Below, in pieces: positions 44,267 to 54,856 of a DNA stretch of 64,000 bases. Made by a program: the position numbers and the translations under genes. Within the stretch, counting starts at the first letter, position 1, and the number at the start of each line of letters is the position of its first letter. Origin of the DNA: Saitoella complicata NRRL Y-17804 (Eukaryota; Ascomycota; Saitoellomycetes; Saitoellales; Saitoellaceae); NCBI RefSeq assembly GCF_001661265.1, contig NW_017567021.1, forward strand, positions 180,960 to 244,959, in the 5' to 3' direction. The notes under the pieces were generated by a model. It did no database searches and was not told the DNA's origin. It saw only the letters and a list, made by a program, of their open reading frames with translations.

Positions 44267-44593
44267 ATGGACGCACTCAAATCCAAACTCGGCTCCGCCA
44301 TTGGAAAAGACCTCGGTGGATCCCAAGGTCCTGGGTCTAGCACCGGACAAGACGTTTCTGGTTCTGGTACTTCTGCCAATACAAACACCGGGACTGGCAC
44401 TCAAACTGGTACCGGTACGGGAGGTTTGCAGGGGTTTGAGAATAAAGGTACGTACAAGGAGTGTGGACGACGGGTACGAGGGTGAGGATGTAGGCTAATT
44501 GGGGTGGTGCGGATAGAATTGGGGAGTTTCGAGCAGAGGGAGGGGTTACCGGATAATCAGCAAGTTAATTCGGAGATTGAGAGGGAGTTGTAA
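44267..44593 (+). CDS. Small hydrophilic protein 2 (MDxLKxKL paralogue)
   Basis: Exon 1 44267-44447 and exon 2 44517-44593 across a 69-nt intron (GTACGT donor, GCTAATT, TAG acceptor) give 85 residues. It starts MDALKSKLGSAIGKDLGG, has a Gly/Thr/Ser tract with repeated GTGTQTGTGTG, and ends QQVNSEIEREL. The N-terminal octad and the intron position match the gene at 43376, so the pair probably arose by tandem duplication and diverged. No recognised domain. The name and function are unknown. Confidence 0.55.
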
Positions 44594-44674
44594 CTTGTTG
44601 ATCCTTCTCCCATCATCTGGGAGGTGATTAATGTTTTGGTATGTTTTAGGATAGGGTATTCGTAAGTGAAATGA

Positions 44675-45057
44675 TTACCAGGTCTTGGGCGGGACCTCGA
44701 CGTCCTTGCTCGTGTCCAATTCCTCGAATCTCCTTAGGTCCATAGGTTCAGCCAAGAGCGGGACCACGTACGGATCGAACGTCTTCCAGTACCTATCCAC
44801 ACCCAATTAGCTCCCACTCTCACCCTTCCTCCATAGATCAATACGCACGGGTTGTTAAGGTGATACTCCTGCGAACTTTCCCTCTCATACCTCTCCACAA
44901 TACAAAACTTGGTAGGATCAGCGGTGTCACGCATGACGTGCCAATCGATTGTCTCCTTGTCCTGGCGGTAGATCCGGGATGCTTCGATGAGTTTGAGGGA
45001 GAGGGTTTCGGCGTGTTGGGGGAGGGCGCGGAGGTGGACGACGATTGTGTAGACCAT
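44675..45057 (-). CDS. Antibiotic biosynthesis monooxygenase (ABM) domain protein
   Basis: Exon 1 45057-44849 and exon 2 44792-44675 with a 56-nt intron (GTGCGT donor, GCTAATT branch, TAG acceptor) give 108 residues. The dimeric alpha/beta-barrel pattern is MVYTIVVHLRALPQHAETL, then DKETIDWHVMRDTADPTKF, then CIVERYERESSQEYHLNNP, and after the splice YWKTFDPYVVPLLAEP. This is the small stand-alone ABM fold of cofactor-free monooxygenases and related stress proteins. A substrate cannot be assigned. It is divergent from AIM21. Confidence 0.8.
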
Positions 45058-45459
45058 TGTGAACGGAGCTATGGCAGAAGCTGAATGGATCGAAAGTGGG
45101 GGACGGTGATCAATTGATGAGCGTGATGGAGGTTAGGTGTGACGGGAAGCGTAGTGGACGGAATAACGTTTCCCCGCGTGGGCCATCGGTGGGTGTTCCG
45201 ACGCTACATAGGCCAGTGTTGGGGAGATCATCAGAGTTGAACGGGAGGTCCAATTTCCAAAAGACACAAGATCCATCTGCCGAGATCACCCAATTGGCCA
45301 AGTCCCATGACGTTGCTTACCTGCACCCGCGCCGTCATGCGCAACGACACGGCCAGGCTGTCTCTCCGCACAAAATCCTCATATACCGGTATACCGTAAC
45401 CACCAAAACCATAACCAGTTGCAATTGATCCATACCACAAGCAATTGCAGTCAGTCACA
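45058..45459. promoter_or_regulatory. Divergent promoter ABM gene / AIM21
   Basis: 402 bp, no supported gene. Confidence 0.4.
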
Positions 45460-48189
45460 ATGTCAGATCAACCCAGTGTACCACCCCGCCCATCCCGCCG
45501 TCCAGGCCGGGAATCGTCACCCTCGTCATCTGCCAGTCTTCCGGCTATCCCTCCCCGCCCTTCACGTTCGAGGTCTCCGCTTCCGCACAAAGCTTCGAGT
45601 CCTCTGAACCCAGGTGCTGGATTCGTTCATACGCCGCCTATTCCCGCCCGTCCCAATCGCGCACACAACAAATCACCTCTTCCGGCCGAGGTTGCGAGTC
45701 CGCTCGATCCTGGGCGCGGAACGGTTAGTACGCCTGCGGATGAGAAGACTGAGGCTAGTGCAGCTTTGGAGGTCCCGGGGGTTCCGAAGAGGCCGAAGGT
45801 GTTGAGGACGCCGAGTGGGAGGCCGTTGGCGCCTGTTGTTGGGGGCGAGGAAGAGGGGCATGGACATGGACCGGCTGTTTCTTCTCCGCGTCCGCAGCGT
45901 GCGCAGCGGCCCACCGGCACCAGTGAAGATCGGAACAAGAGCCGTACCCGCAGCCCGCTCCCGAGTCCCCTCCCCGAGTTGCGTGAAGATGAGCCCGCTG
46001 CTCCACTCGATCAGACAACGGCTTTGTCTGCCGCGAATCTTCCGCAGACGCCCGCGTTTAAGATCAGGAAGGAGAGTACGGCTGATTCTGTCCGTTCGCA
46101 TGCGTCCATTGGAGACGTTATCCGCGCTGGACGTGGAAGGAGGTTTAGTGTCGAAAGCGCTGTTACGACTGGGAGTAGTATTAAGGGTCAAGAAACGGAG
46201 GGCGAGGATGAGCATGAACATGATCAAGAGGAAGATAAGGAGAATGATAGTGGAAACGGCGATGAACAGGAGATGAAGAGGGATGCGACCCAGCTCTTTG
46301 GGGGGAATTTGGCGGAGAACATCACCCACGCTACCGCGGATACCAAAACCGAGAACCGTGGGCCTGTAGCGCAGGAGACTGGTGAAACTCAAGAAGCCGT
46401 TAAGGATTTCTTTGGGAAGGATTTGACGGAGGAGGAAAGCGAAGTTGTTGAAGCCGCTGCCCGTGGAAAAGAGTCACCCCGTCCCGAGGAAGCCGGAAAT
46501 GCGGCTGCGGATATGCAGGGTCGTGATACGCCCATTGACGAGGATAAGAATATTGAGCCGGGGCAGAGTCAGAGGGCGAGGAGGGGGTCTACGACGACGG
46601 GGGAGACGAGTCCCACGCCGGTTCCGACGCCAAGGGCGAGGAGAGGTTCCGTTGCTGCTGTAGCGGGTGAGGATGAGCCGAGCGCCGCGGAGAAGCCCAG
46701 GCGCGGGAGTCTCCACCCGGAGACTGGGGAAATTCAGCCCCCGTCTGAAGCGGAGTTATTGGCGAAGAAGACGCCTCACCACGAGCATTCGTCCACTGCC
46801 GAGTTGCGACGTGAGTCCATGTCGATCGATGAGGATAAGTTGCCGAAGGCGGTTAAGGAGGTGCGAAAGAGTTTCTCGGAGGGCGAGATTGTTGGGGATG
46901 AGGTTGCTGTTGCGGAACATCGTGAGGGTCTCCTTGGTGATGATGGGAAGAAGGGAGCAGAAGAGTTGGGCGCCGTTTTTGAGGATGAGGAGGCGGAGGA
47001 GGCGGCGGAGGAGGAGGATAAGGCTGATGAGGAGCAGAAGCAGAAAGAGGATGGAGATGGGGGGGAAGATATGGAGAAGGTGAACGAGGGGGAGTATAGG
47101 TCTCATTCGACGGATCCGCATCATACGACGCATAAGCCTGATCCTGGGCATGAGGTTAAGTATGGAAAGGAGATTTGGGAGGGGCCGGGGAAGACTGAGG
47201 CCGAAGAAGTTAGGGAGGTGAAGGAGCATCTGAGTACACCTGTTCAGGAACCCACTGATCCAATTTTGGCGCATAAGCCGCCTGTGGAAGGTGAGGTGCG
47301 TAGCGAACTCGAGAGAGCTGGGACGAGTGCGACGAGGGGTGAGGTTTTTGAGCCTGGACGTACGCAATCTCCTCTCCTCGCTGAGCCGAAGAAGGAAGGT
47401 GAAGTCTGGAAGGGAAAGCCTGTCGTTCCGCCCAGACCTGCCAGTGGTCGTGTCCCTGTCCGTGGTGGACCGGGTAAGATCTCGGCGTTGAGGGCGAATT
47501 TGGAGAATAAGTTGAATTTGGGCGCTGGTGGGGGGTTGTTTGGAGGGCCACCGCCCGTGAAGCCGAAACCTGCACCGAAGCCTGTTGAGGCTGAGGGTGA
47601 GGAGGAGGAGAAGAAGGATACGTTGGGCGATGTGCGGAAGGGACGGGCGAGGGGACCGGCGAGGCGGAAGCCGGTGGAGAAGAAAGAGGAGAAGGGTGGG
47701 TTTGCGATTTCGGAGATCGTCACTATTCTCAACATTCCCGGGAGCTCGAGCAGTGATGCTACAGGTACGAGAAGTCGGAGCGATAGTGTCGATTCTGAGA
47801 CGCAGACAGGGGAGATTAAAGTCGAGATGGGCGGGAGGCGGATGAGCATCTATCGTGGAGCTGGGATCAAGGGTGATGACGTCGTTGTTGAGGACAAGGA
47901 TGATGTGAGTGAGGAAACCACGCCGAAACCTGAGGAGAAGACGGAGATTGCTGCGGGCGAGGCAGAGGCAGAGGCGAAATCGGAGGCGCAACCTCAAAGT
48001 GCAATCGAGGATGATGACGAGAAGGAAGTCGTTCCCGTGGTTGCTCTGACTGAGCCTTTGGATGAACAGACGCATGAGGAGGTTGAGAAGGAGATTGAGG
48101 AGGCACCTGGTGCATTCCCTGCCGCGGCTGCCAAGGATACCGTCGGCGCGGAAGGTGTAAAGGCTGGAGACGGGGAGCAGACCGCTTGA
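45460..48189 (+). CDS. AIM21: Actin-patch protein Aim21-like
   Basis: Intronless. The frame reaches a TTG at 45445, but the ATG at 45460 gives MSDQPSVPPRPSRRP and 909 residues. It is a largely disordered protein with many SH3-binding PxxP motifs at the N-terminus (VPPRPSRRP, PAIPPRPS, PIPARPNRAH). It then has long acidic Glu/Lys segments, repeated RARRGS phosphosite-like blocks (near 375, 398 and 419), and a conserved C-terminal part. That part reads GKISALRANLENKLNLG, PPVKPKPAPKP and DVRKGRARGPARRKP, the signature of the fungal Aim21 family. Yeast Aim21 controls actin barbed ends at cortical patches. Antisense frames here are shadows of repeated Glu/Lys codons. Confidence 0.8.
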   Translation: MSDQPSVPPRPSRRPGRESSPSSSASLPAIPPRPSRSRSPLPHKASSPLNPGAGFVHTPPIPARPNRAHNKSPLPAEVASPLDPGRGTVSTPADEKTEASAALEVPGVPKRPKVLRTPSGRPLAPVVGGEEEGHGHGPAVSSPRPQRAQRPTGTSEDRNKSRTRSPLPSPLPELREDEPAAPLDQTTALSAANLPQTPAFKIRKESTADSVRSHASIGDVIRAGRGRRFSVESAVTTGSSIKGQETEGEDEHEHDQEEDKENDSGNGDEQEMKRDATQLFGGNLAENITHATADTKTENRGPVAQETGETQEAVKDFFGKDLTEEESEVVEAAARGKESPRPEEAGNAAADMQGRDTPIDEDKNIEPGQSQRARRGSTTTGETSPTPVPTPRARRGSVAAVAGEDEPSAAEKPRRGSLHPETGEIQPPSEAELLAKKTPHHEHSSTAELRRESMSIDEDKLPKAVKEVRKSFSEGEIVGDEVAVAEHREGLLGDDGKKGAEELGAVFEDEEAEEAAEEEDKADEEQKQKEDGDGGEDMEKVNEGEYRSHSTDPHHTTHKPDPGHEVKYGKEIWEGPGKTEAEEVREVKEHLSTPVQEPTDPILAHKPPVEGEVRSELERAGTSATRGEVFEPGRTQSPLLAEPKKEGEVWKGKPVVPPRPASGRVPVRGGPGKISALRANLENKLNLGAGGGLFGGPPPVKPKPAPKPVEAEGEEEEKKDTLGDVRKGRARGPARRKPVEKKEEKGGFAISEIVTILNIPGSSSSDATGTRSRSDSVDSETQTGEIKVEMGGRRMSIYRGAGIKGDDVVVEDKDDVSEETTPKPEEKTEIAAGEAEAEAKSEAQPQSAIEDDDEKEVVPVVALTEPLDEQTHEEVEKEIEEAPGAFPAAAAKDTVGAEGVKAGDGEQTA

Positions 48190-48612
48190 TTGGAGTTGTC
48201 GCTTGGACAGGGAGAGGGACCTGTCATGTCTTGCAATGTGGGCGGACATGGATGCTGTTTTGGCGACGTCGACTTTTTCGGACGACATTAAACTTCATTT
48301 CTACGATATCCAGATTGAACTTTGCACAGTTATAGCTACTCACAATTAGGTTTTGCATGAAACATATCATGATCGGACCTCAGGATTGAACGCACGCAAT
48401 AAGCACCAGCGACCCACAACACCCTCCCTACCTTTGTGAAGATCGATTCCAAACGCTCTTGTTAGCCTGAAAACCAGATTTGTAATCTCTCGATATGACA
48501 GTACCCAGTTGGCTTGTATTTGCCGAATGGGGTTAGCGTCGTATGAGTCGTGTAACGTAGTCTCTCCGGGCCCGAGAATAATGACCTGATCCCGCCGGCT
48601 AAACTTCACACC
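48190..48612. other. Intergenic region
   Basis: 423 bp between AIM21 and the deaminase-like gene. Only a weak minus-strand frame is present. No gene was recognised. Confidence 0.4.
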
Positions 48613-50413
48613 ATGCAACGTGAGGTTAAAATCGCCTTGGGATGGTCAGTATTACTCTTCTCTTACTCCAGAGGCTGTATCTAGGGGCTCCTTACTAATG
48701 GTACATCGACAGACTGTAACATATTCCCCGGCGAACTGGAGAACTTTGCTCTGGCTTCTTTACGTCATCACCGAAGGGGAGCATATCTCGTCTCGCCGGG
48801 ATCCCCGAGAGGAGAAAGTGCTGTCGAAGGACCAGGGAAAAGTTCAAAAGTTTTTGTCTGCCGTGCCGTGGTTGTTTGTGGATGGCGAGTTCTGTCAAGG
48901 CGTTGCGGCGACCTTCGCGCTGAGGGTTGTGGACGGGAGAGTAGTGCCCGTCGTCCAGTTATATCAGGATACCCCACCAGGAAAGGAGAAGAAAGGATTG
49001 GAGAGGTCTAAGAAGTATACATCAAGACTTCTGGAGATACTACGCGGCATTTCCCTCGACACAAATGATCATGTTGTCGTCGCTGCATGTACGGCCAGAC
49101 TGAAGGCAATGACTCACAAGCACAGCCAACCTCTCACATGCAGGCGAATCGCCCGAGGTGCTAGTATGTGGCAGAACATGCGAAATAAATGGATGGGAAT
49201 GAGCGTGGAAGAACTTCAAGACTATTCTCGCAGCTGGACCCCGTGGACGAGCAAGCCGAAGGGAGTGGAGTTGCCGGATTATGGCGAAGACAGCGTTAGT
49301 GACTGGCATATCTATTTCATGCAAAAGCTTGACAAAATCCTATTGGAGACTGAGGGGATTGATTCGCCGCAGAGAAGTGGTTCTGGGAGCTCCGTGAAGG
49401 TGTCGATCATGATGGACGCCGTGAGTCTAGCAGACCCTGCCGGCCTTTTCTGGCGACACATGCAAAACGGAGCTGTGCGAGGCGCATTCCGAGACCATGC
49501 AGACGTGCCAACAACGGAGGACTGTAACGGAGTCGATACTTTGCCTACCGGAATAGAGGCAGGCACGTCAACGGATCCGTTGGATGACATGAGTGAGAAC
49601 GACTTTCTAGAACGGCTAATGGATCTGTATCACCTCCGTGACCAACACGATCGGTTCTGTACCAGAAGAACATACAGAATACTACCCCAGCAGTTGCAAG
49701 AGCTTGTATTGGCGCTTTCCCGGATAGCCTGGGCTTGGCTCATGGCTGAGGAGATGAAGGGGTATATTGTGAGATATCCCAAGCTTGCAAGGAACATCGT
49801 ATTCACATGGGAAGACCATGACGTTGGGATAGGTGAACGTGCAGAAATAGCCGGGGACGACGAGCGTTACGTTGCGTGGGAACATCTGGTCCGGCAGGTC
49901 GCACTGTCGAGGAATCACAGTGAACGAATCGCCGAAAACATGGTTGACGATCTACGCGTCAAATTCCGTACTCTAGGGTTGAATGATCGGCCCCCTGAAG
50001 ACACAGTCAGTGCCAAGCATGCTGAAATCGCTGCATTTGAAGCACTCCGCAAAGGTCGCATCCACGCTGAACGCATCATCGGCCTCTCTAACCCTTCCAG
50101 CTACGCGTGTGGCCTCGTCTTTGACGCCGTTAACGCACGGCTGAAACACTCTGAACGTTACGCAGTGACCTCTCGAAGCGGGCACGTACAACTCACTGAA
50201 CCGCCAGATGTCGATGCTGGAAGCATGCAAAGAGCCACGAATAAATTGTGCGAGACCCTGATGAATCAGATCGAGATGAAGCTGGCAGAGGATGATGATG
50301 AGGACGACGATGACGAGGACGAAGAGGGAACGGCAAGTGAAGTAGAGAGAACCATGCAAAAGATGGATGCGTTGCTCAAGAAGATGAGCGGGGATAAGAG
50401 GATTAAGAAATAG
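48613..50413 (+). CDS. Uncharacterised protein with a divergent OTT_1508-like deaminase C-terminus
   Basis: A GTG at 48620 opens the long frame, but a better model starts at ATG 48613 (MQREVKIALGWS), with a 64-nt intron (48649-48712, TACTAAT branch, CAG acceptor), then TVTYSPANWRTLLW. The product is 578 residues. The N-terminal half is unrecognised. Near 490-545, KHAEIAAFEALRKG, then IIGLSNPSSYACGLVFDAV, then TSRSGHVQLTEPPDV resembles the HAE ... IGxSKxxCxxC ... GxHG layout of fungal OTT_1508-like nucleotide/nucleic-acid deaminases. The first Cys of the usual pair appears replaced by Ser, so activity is doubtful. The C-terminus is a long Asp/Glu run followed by a basic helix. The family call is tentative. 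Confidence 0.6.
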
Positions 50414-50474
50414 ACGCAGCACGATAAGGATAGACGATACGGATATAGACATAGAACAAGATGAATGACTCTAC

Positions 50475-52707
50475 TCACACCGCCAACTCCTCTACACTCT
50501 GCACCACCTGTCCGATTTTATCGGTTTGCACATCTACCAGCACCCTCTCCTTCACCTCCATCCCAGCCCCAAGTTCCCTCCTCAACTCCCCCAACCCCCT
50601 CGGACACCCCTGCGGCACCCTCATAAACCCTTCAAAAAACTCCTCCACACGATCGGTGTCCTCCAACTCACCCACAAACGCTACATAACCATCAGGCCTC
50701 AACACGACAAGACATCCCTTCTCGCGATCGATACCGTAGAAATCGTAAGCGTGACCGTGTCCCTCGTGGTAGGATGCGTCGTCGACGTAGAGGGAGTTGT
50801 AAGTACGGCGGAGAGCTGGAGGGAAGGAGAACCACTCCACTTCGGCGCGAGGGGCGGAGTGAATTGAGAGAGTGTCGAAGAGGGCGTCGACTGGGAGGGC
50901 TGGGGGAGTGTATCGTCGCCAGGGCGAGTTCTCGGAATCGAGCCAGGTGGCTAAAGCTTGGATTCGGGATATTTGGGAGGCGGAGCGCGGGTCGCCGAGG
51001 AAAGGGACGATACGCCATTTTCCGGTTGATTTAAGGAGCTCGTTGAGGTGCCATGGTCTGGCATCGCTGTGGTTCAAGACCTTCGTACTTGGAACACGCT
51101 GTCCGGGCAGGATCTTGGTACTCAACCCAGTCCTCGAGACGGTTCTGACACCAGCAGCGGAAGGGTCATCGGTATCCTCAGGCTCAGCATACTGCGGCAC
51201 CGCTTTCCCATCCTTCGCAACAATCGCCGAAGGCCCATAATCCACCGCTGTCCCACTCGCAAACAAATTCCCCTTCTCAAACACCTTCTTAAACTCCTCC
51301 AACGAAATCCCCATATCATCTCCATTCTTCGCGGGTTTTCCGGAGAACAGACGTGAGAACTTGTGATCGAAGGCGATGAGGTCTCGTGCGATGAGACGGC
51401 GTTCGGATTCGTAGGTGGAGAGGATGGAGGGGGTGGAGTAACCGAGGACTGCGTGAGCGATTTTCCAGGCGAGGTTGTAGGTGTCCATCATGGAGGTGTT
51501 CATACCTTGTCCGGCTTTGGGAGAGTGGGTGTGGCATGCGTCACCGGCAATGAAGACGCGAGGATGTTGCTCGCCTTGGGCTGCAGTAGCATCGACATTG
51601 GTGAATCTGTCGGTTACACGCTGGCCGATCTGGTAGGCCGTGAACCATTCGATGTCTTCCATTTCGAGGGTGTAGGGCCTCACGATCTTTTGCGCGGCTT
51701 TGAGGATCATGTCGGCTGTGATTTTACTACGGTCCACTCTCTTCTTTTGCCCGTCGACTTCGACATCGAGTTCTGCCAACTGAATGTACAGACGTACGAC
51801 TCCACGTTCGCGAGGGATGACCATGACACTCCCACTCCCCTCGGAATGAATCGCACACCTCATCCTGATATCTGGAAAGTCGGTAATGGGCACGCCGTCG
51901 AGCACGCCCCAAATATAATCAGTCTGTTCTCCGTGCATTTGGGCACCGATTTGTGCGCGGGTCCAGGAGTGTGCGCCGTCGCAGCCAATAACGTACTTTG
52001 CGTTGATGATCTCGCTATCGCCGGTGCGTTCGGCGGAGGGAGCGTCGGAGACGTCGCCTTCGGTTGCGACTTGACGGAAGAGACCGCTTGCGACGTTGGA
52101 GCCGAACTGTGACGGGGTACTCTCTTGCAAAGACAAGTGGCGGACTTGGAGCTTGACTGGGTAGTCGGAGTCCGTGGAGGAAGAAGAAGGGGAGATGGTG
52201 AGGGATTCCGGGAGGATGGAGCGTTCGACGTGGATGTTTCCGTGGTGGGACATTGCGTCGAGGAAGAAACGCTCGATACGGCCTTGGTGGAGGACGACTT
52301 GTTGGTAGTGAGAGATACCGGGGATGGTGTCTGGGATGCGGCCGGTGCGGTTGATCACACCATTCTCGTCAGGATTCTAACCGCCTTCGTTAGCCGTGCC
52401 TCGTCGTAAAAAGATGTGAAGATAGAGGGATAAGAGATACCCAGAAACAGATCTCCAACATATGATTACTCTCCTTCCAAACCCGATCCGCAAACCCGAA
52501 GGTCTCGAACACCTCGAGCGTACGACACTGCAATCCATCCGCTTGACCTGTAAAGATCTTGTCGGAGCGTTTGTCGATGATGCGACAGGTTAACCCTTGC
52601 TTCGAAAAACGGGCGAACCAGTTCGCTGCCATGAGGCCTGCGGGTCCGGCGCCGATGATGAGGACGTCGACGTTTGATTCTTTGACTGGGCCGGGCATAT
52701 TGGGCAT
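50475..52707 (-). CDS. FAD-dependent phenol 2-monooxygenase
   Basis: Hydroxylates phenols to catechols or hydroxyquinols with NADPH and O2. Exon 1 52707-52441 and exon 2 52376-50475, with a 64-nt intron (GTATCT donor, GCTAAC branch, TAG acceptor), give 722 residues. The FAD motif is VDVLIIGAGPAGLMAANW, then QADGLQCRTLEVFE, the DG motif YVIGCDGAHSWTRAQIG, and the GD motif VFIAGDACHTHSPKAGQGMN. The C-terminal third is the thioredoxin-like dimerisation domain of the phenol hydroxylase class, ending with a conserved GCLVVLRPDGYVAFVG stretch. It is divergent from a ring-cleaving dioxygenase 696 bp away, which suggests a shared catabolic pathway. Confidence 0.92.
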
Positions 52708-53403
52708 TGTTGGTAGTGGATGTCAGTTGGATGACTGGATATAGTCGCTCATTGGATGCTTATATAGGGATCGAACATGTCGAGGAATCAGGGTGGTCAA
52801 GTGGGGAGGTTGCCGTCCGTCCTTGTGATGGCGGAGCGTGTGGACGTTCGTTCTCGAGGTCGGAAACAGGCACCCGCGCAGGACCTCCTCTGATCTCCTC
52901 GAGAAAGCCAACACTGTTCAGTTGTGTTTGAAAGGCCAGGATAGCTCCAGAAAGTCGTCGAGGAGGATAAAATCGAAAGGATCTATACGCCTACTAGGTG
53001 CTGTCGTAGGTAACAACGGCAATGAGGGACAGGTTGCTGCTCAAAACGCGAGCGGACAGCGCCTGCGATTCTATCTCACGGGTTATCACTTCAATCACCT
53101 GACATGAATGGAAGGAGAATTCTGTCAAAGTTGCTCAGCTACATTTCCCGATCGAATGTGGGGCAGTGCTGGCCAACTACCGAGATGAACGGCAGGCTGC
53201 AGGCGGGGTACCGGTAACAAGCTTCTCCGCACAGGATATCTGAAGAGCACGGATATCGGACGGACAACGGATGCCGCGGATCAGGGGGAATTACTCAGCA
53301 GCCAGGGAACTTTATTCATCTCGCCCCTCATTCACAGCCCCTTCAGGTTCATAAGGACCCTTCTCCCTCCTACATCCTACGGTCAAATCGGTAAACACTG
53401 CCA
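52708..53403. promoter_or_regulatory. Shared promoter of phenol hydroxylase and intradiol dioxygenase
   Basis: 696 bp without a gene. Between 53250 and 53278 there are four CGG triplets in direct orientation (53250, 53257, 53261, 53268) followed by a CCGCGG core. This dense arrangement is of the kind bound by Zn2Cys6 regulators. It lies about 130-150 bp upstream of the dioxygenase ATG. Binding is inferred, not shown. Confidence 0.45.
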
Positions 53404-54387
53404 ATGCCTAACACCGAGATGCCCCACGACAACACCGACGCTTCCTTTGCCGCATTCACTGCTGGTGTACTCTCTTCAATTGGACCCGACACGCCTCCTC
53501 GCGCCCGCGAGATCCTTACATCGCTCATCAGGCACCTCCATGCCGTATGCCTCGAGACACGCCTCACCCACTCCGAATGGATGATGGCCTGCGATTTCGT
53601 GAACCGTACAGGGCAGATGTCAGACGAGAAACGCAATGAAGCGATTTTGGTCTGTGATGTGTTGGGAGTTGAGAGTTTGGTCGATGCACTGGCGGATGAG
53701 GCACCGCCTTCTCACTCCTCCTCTTCCACCAACGGTGAGAAGAAGAGCACACTCTCCGCCATCCTCGGCCCATTTTACCGCGAGAATTCGCCAAAGTACA
53801 AGAACGGTGCTTCGATCATCTTACCGGACTGGCTCCAATCCCTCGACCCACAAACCATCTCCTCCCTCGAAACAGCACGAATCAGCGGGCGCGTCCTGGA
53901 TACCTCCAATAATCCAATCTGCAACACCACTCTTGAAGTTTGGCTTACAGCTCCAAACGGACTCTACGAGAACCAAGACCCCACACAGCCGGACATGAAC
54001 CTCCGCGGGACCTTCACGACCGGTCAGGATGGCACATACTCCTTCATCGCACTCAAACCCACGTCCTACCCAATCCCATACGACGGACCCGCAGGCGACC
54101 TCTTACAGCTCATGGGCCGCTCCCCATGGCGCCCAGCACATGTTCATCTCAAAGTTGAAGCACCCGGTTTCAAAGGGTTGATTACCCAGATTTTCGATAG
54201 GGGGGATAAGTATGTCGAGACGGATTCGGTGTTTGCGGTTAAGAGTGATTTGATTGTGGATTTCTTGCCGGCGAGGGGGGAGACGGATGCGAAAGAGGGA
54301 GTGAAGTGGGAGTTGGAGTATGATATTGTGTTGGAGAAGGAGGGGGAGCAGAGTGGGAACGGGACCAGTGAGGCGACGGAGATGTGA
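53404..54387 (+). CDS. Intradiol ring-cleavage dioxygenase (hydroxyquinol/catechol 1,2-dioxygenase type)
   Basis: Fe(III) enzyme opening a dihydroxy- or trihydroxybenzene ring between the hydroxyls. Intronless, 327 residues. The N-terminal helical dimerisation domain (about 10-100) is followed by the catalytic beta-sandwich. The iron ligands are recognisable: Tyr in ILGPFYRENSP, Tyr in TSYPIPYDGPAGDLLQ, and two His in PWRPAHVHLKVEAPG. The active-site DGTYSFIALKP and QIFDRGDKY also fit. The DxxYxxENxxP-like segment plus the IPYDGP loop favours hydroxyquinol rather than protocatechuate cleavage. It is paired divergently with the phenol hydroxylase. Confidence 0.9.
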   Translation: MPNTEMPHDNTDASFAAFTAGVLSSIGPDTPPRAREILTSLIRHLHAVCLETRLTHSEWMMACDFVNRTGQMSDEKRNEAILVCDVLGVESLVDALADEAPPSHSSSSTNGEKKSTLSAILGPFYRENSPKYKNGASIILPDWLQSLDPQTISSLETARISGRVLDTSNNPICNTTLEVWLTAPNGLYENQDPTQPDMNLRGTFTTGQDGTYSFIALKPTSYPIPYDGPAGDLLQLMGRSPWRPAHVHLKVEAPGFKGLITQIFDRGDKYVETDSVFAVKSDLIVDFLPARGETDAKEGVKWELEYDIVLEKEGEQSGNGTSEATEM

Positions 54388-54856
54388 GGGTGGATAGGTT
54401 ATTCTTTTTGATAGTCGGAATGAATAGCAAAGTAGGTATATCTGCACCTGAGGCCTGCGGCCTGCGGCCTGGTGCTTGTTGCTTGTATTGACCATTTCCA
54501 AGTTCTTGGGCACGGACCCCATGCCTAGAGCTACACCAAGCAATACTCGGTAACCGTGGCAAACCCGAGAGCTCCAGTGCGGCGACTGAAGAAACAACAC
54601 CCAATCAGCCCCAGCTCAGTGACTAAGTTCACTGAATCGCTCAAGCATTGACGTAGCAACCAAGGCTCAGGTGAACTTCGGCTGCAACGTATGTTGCTCC
54701 CAATGACATGCATCCCAAAGTAGCCCTGAAATGAGTATCCCTTAATGATGAGGTACCCGACGAAATCAATCCTTTTTACCCTGCAATCACAGTGCCATTC
54801 CCACAAGACACGGTTAAACTACGACGGATGCATACCGATAGCTACCTAAACCACAC
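54388..54856. other. Convergent intergenic region
   Basis: 469 bp between the dioxygenase and the SR140-like gene. It contains a short tandem GCGGCCT array near 54460-54474. No gene was recognised. Confidence 0.45.

Noticed and set aside
46756-48288. Minus-strand 510-codon frame
   Set aside because: Antisense to the Glu/Lys-rich AIM21 gene, giving Leu/Ser/Arg-rich low complexity; AIM21 itself has recognisable conserved blocks.
51363-52112. Plus-strand 249-codon frame
   Set aside because: Lies entirely inside the phenol hydroxylase gene on the other strand and has no recognisable motifs.
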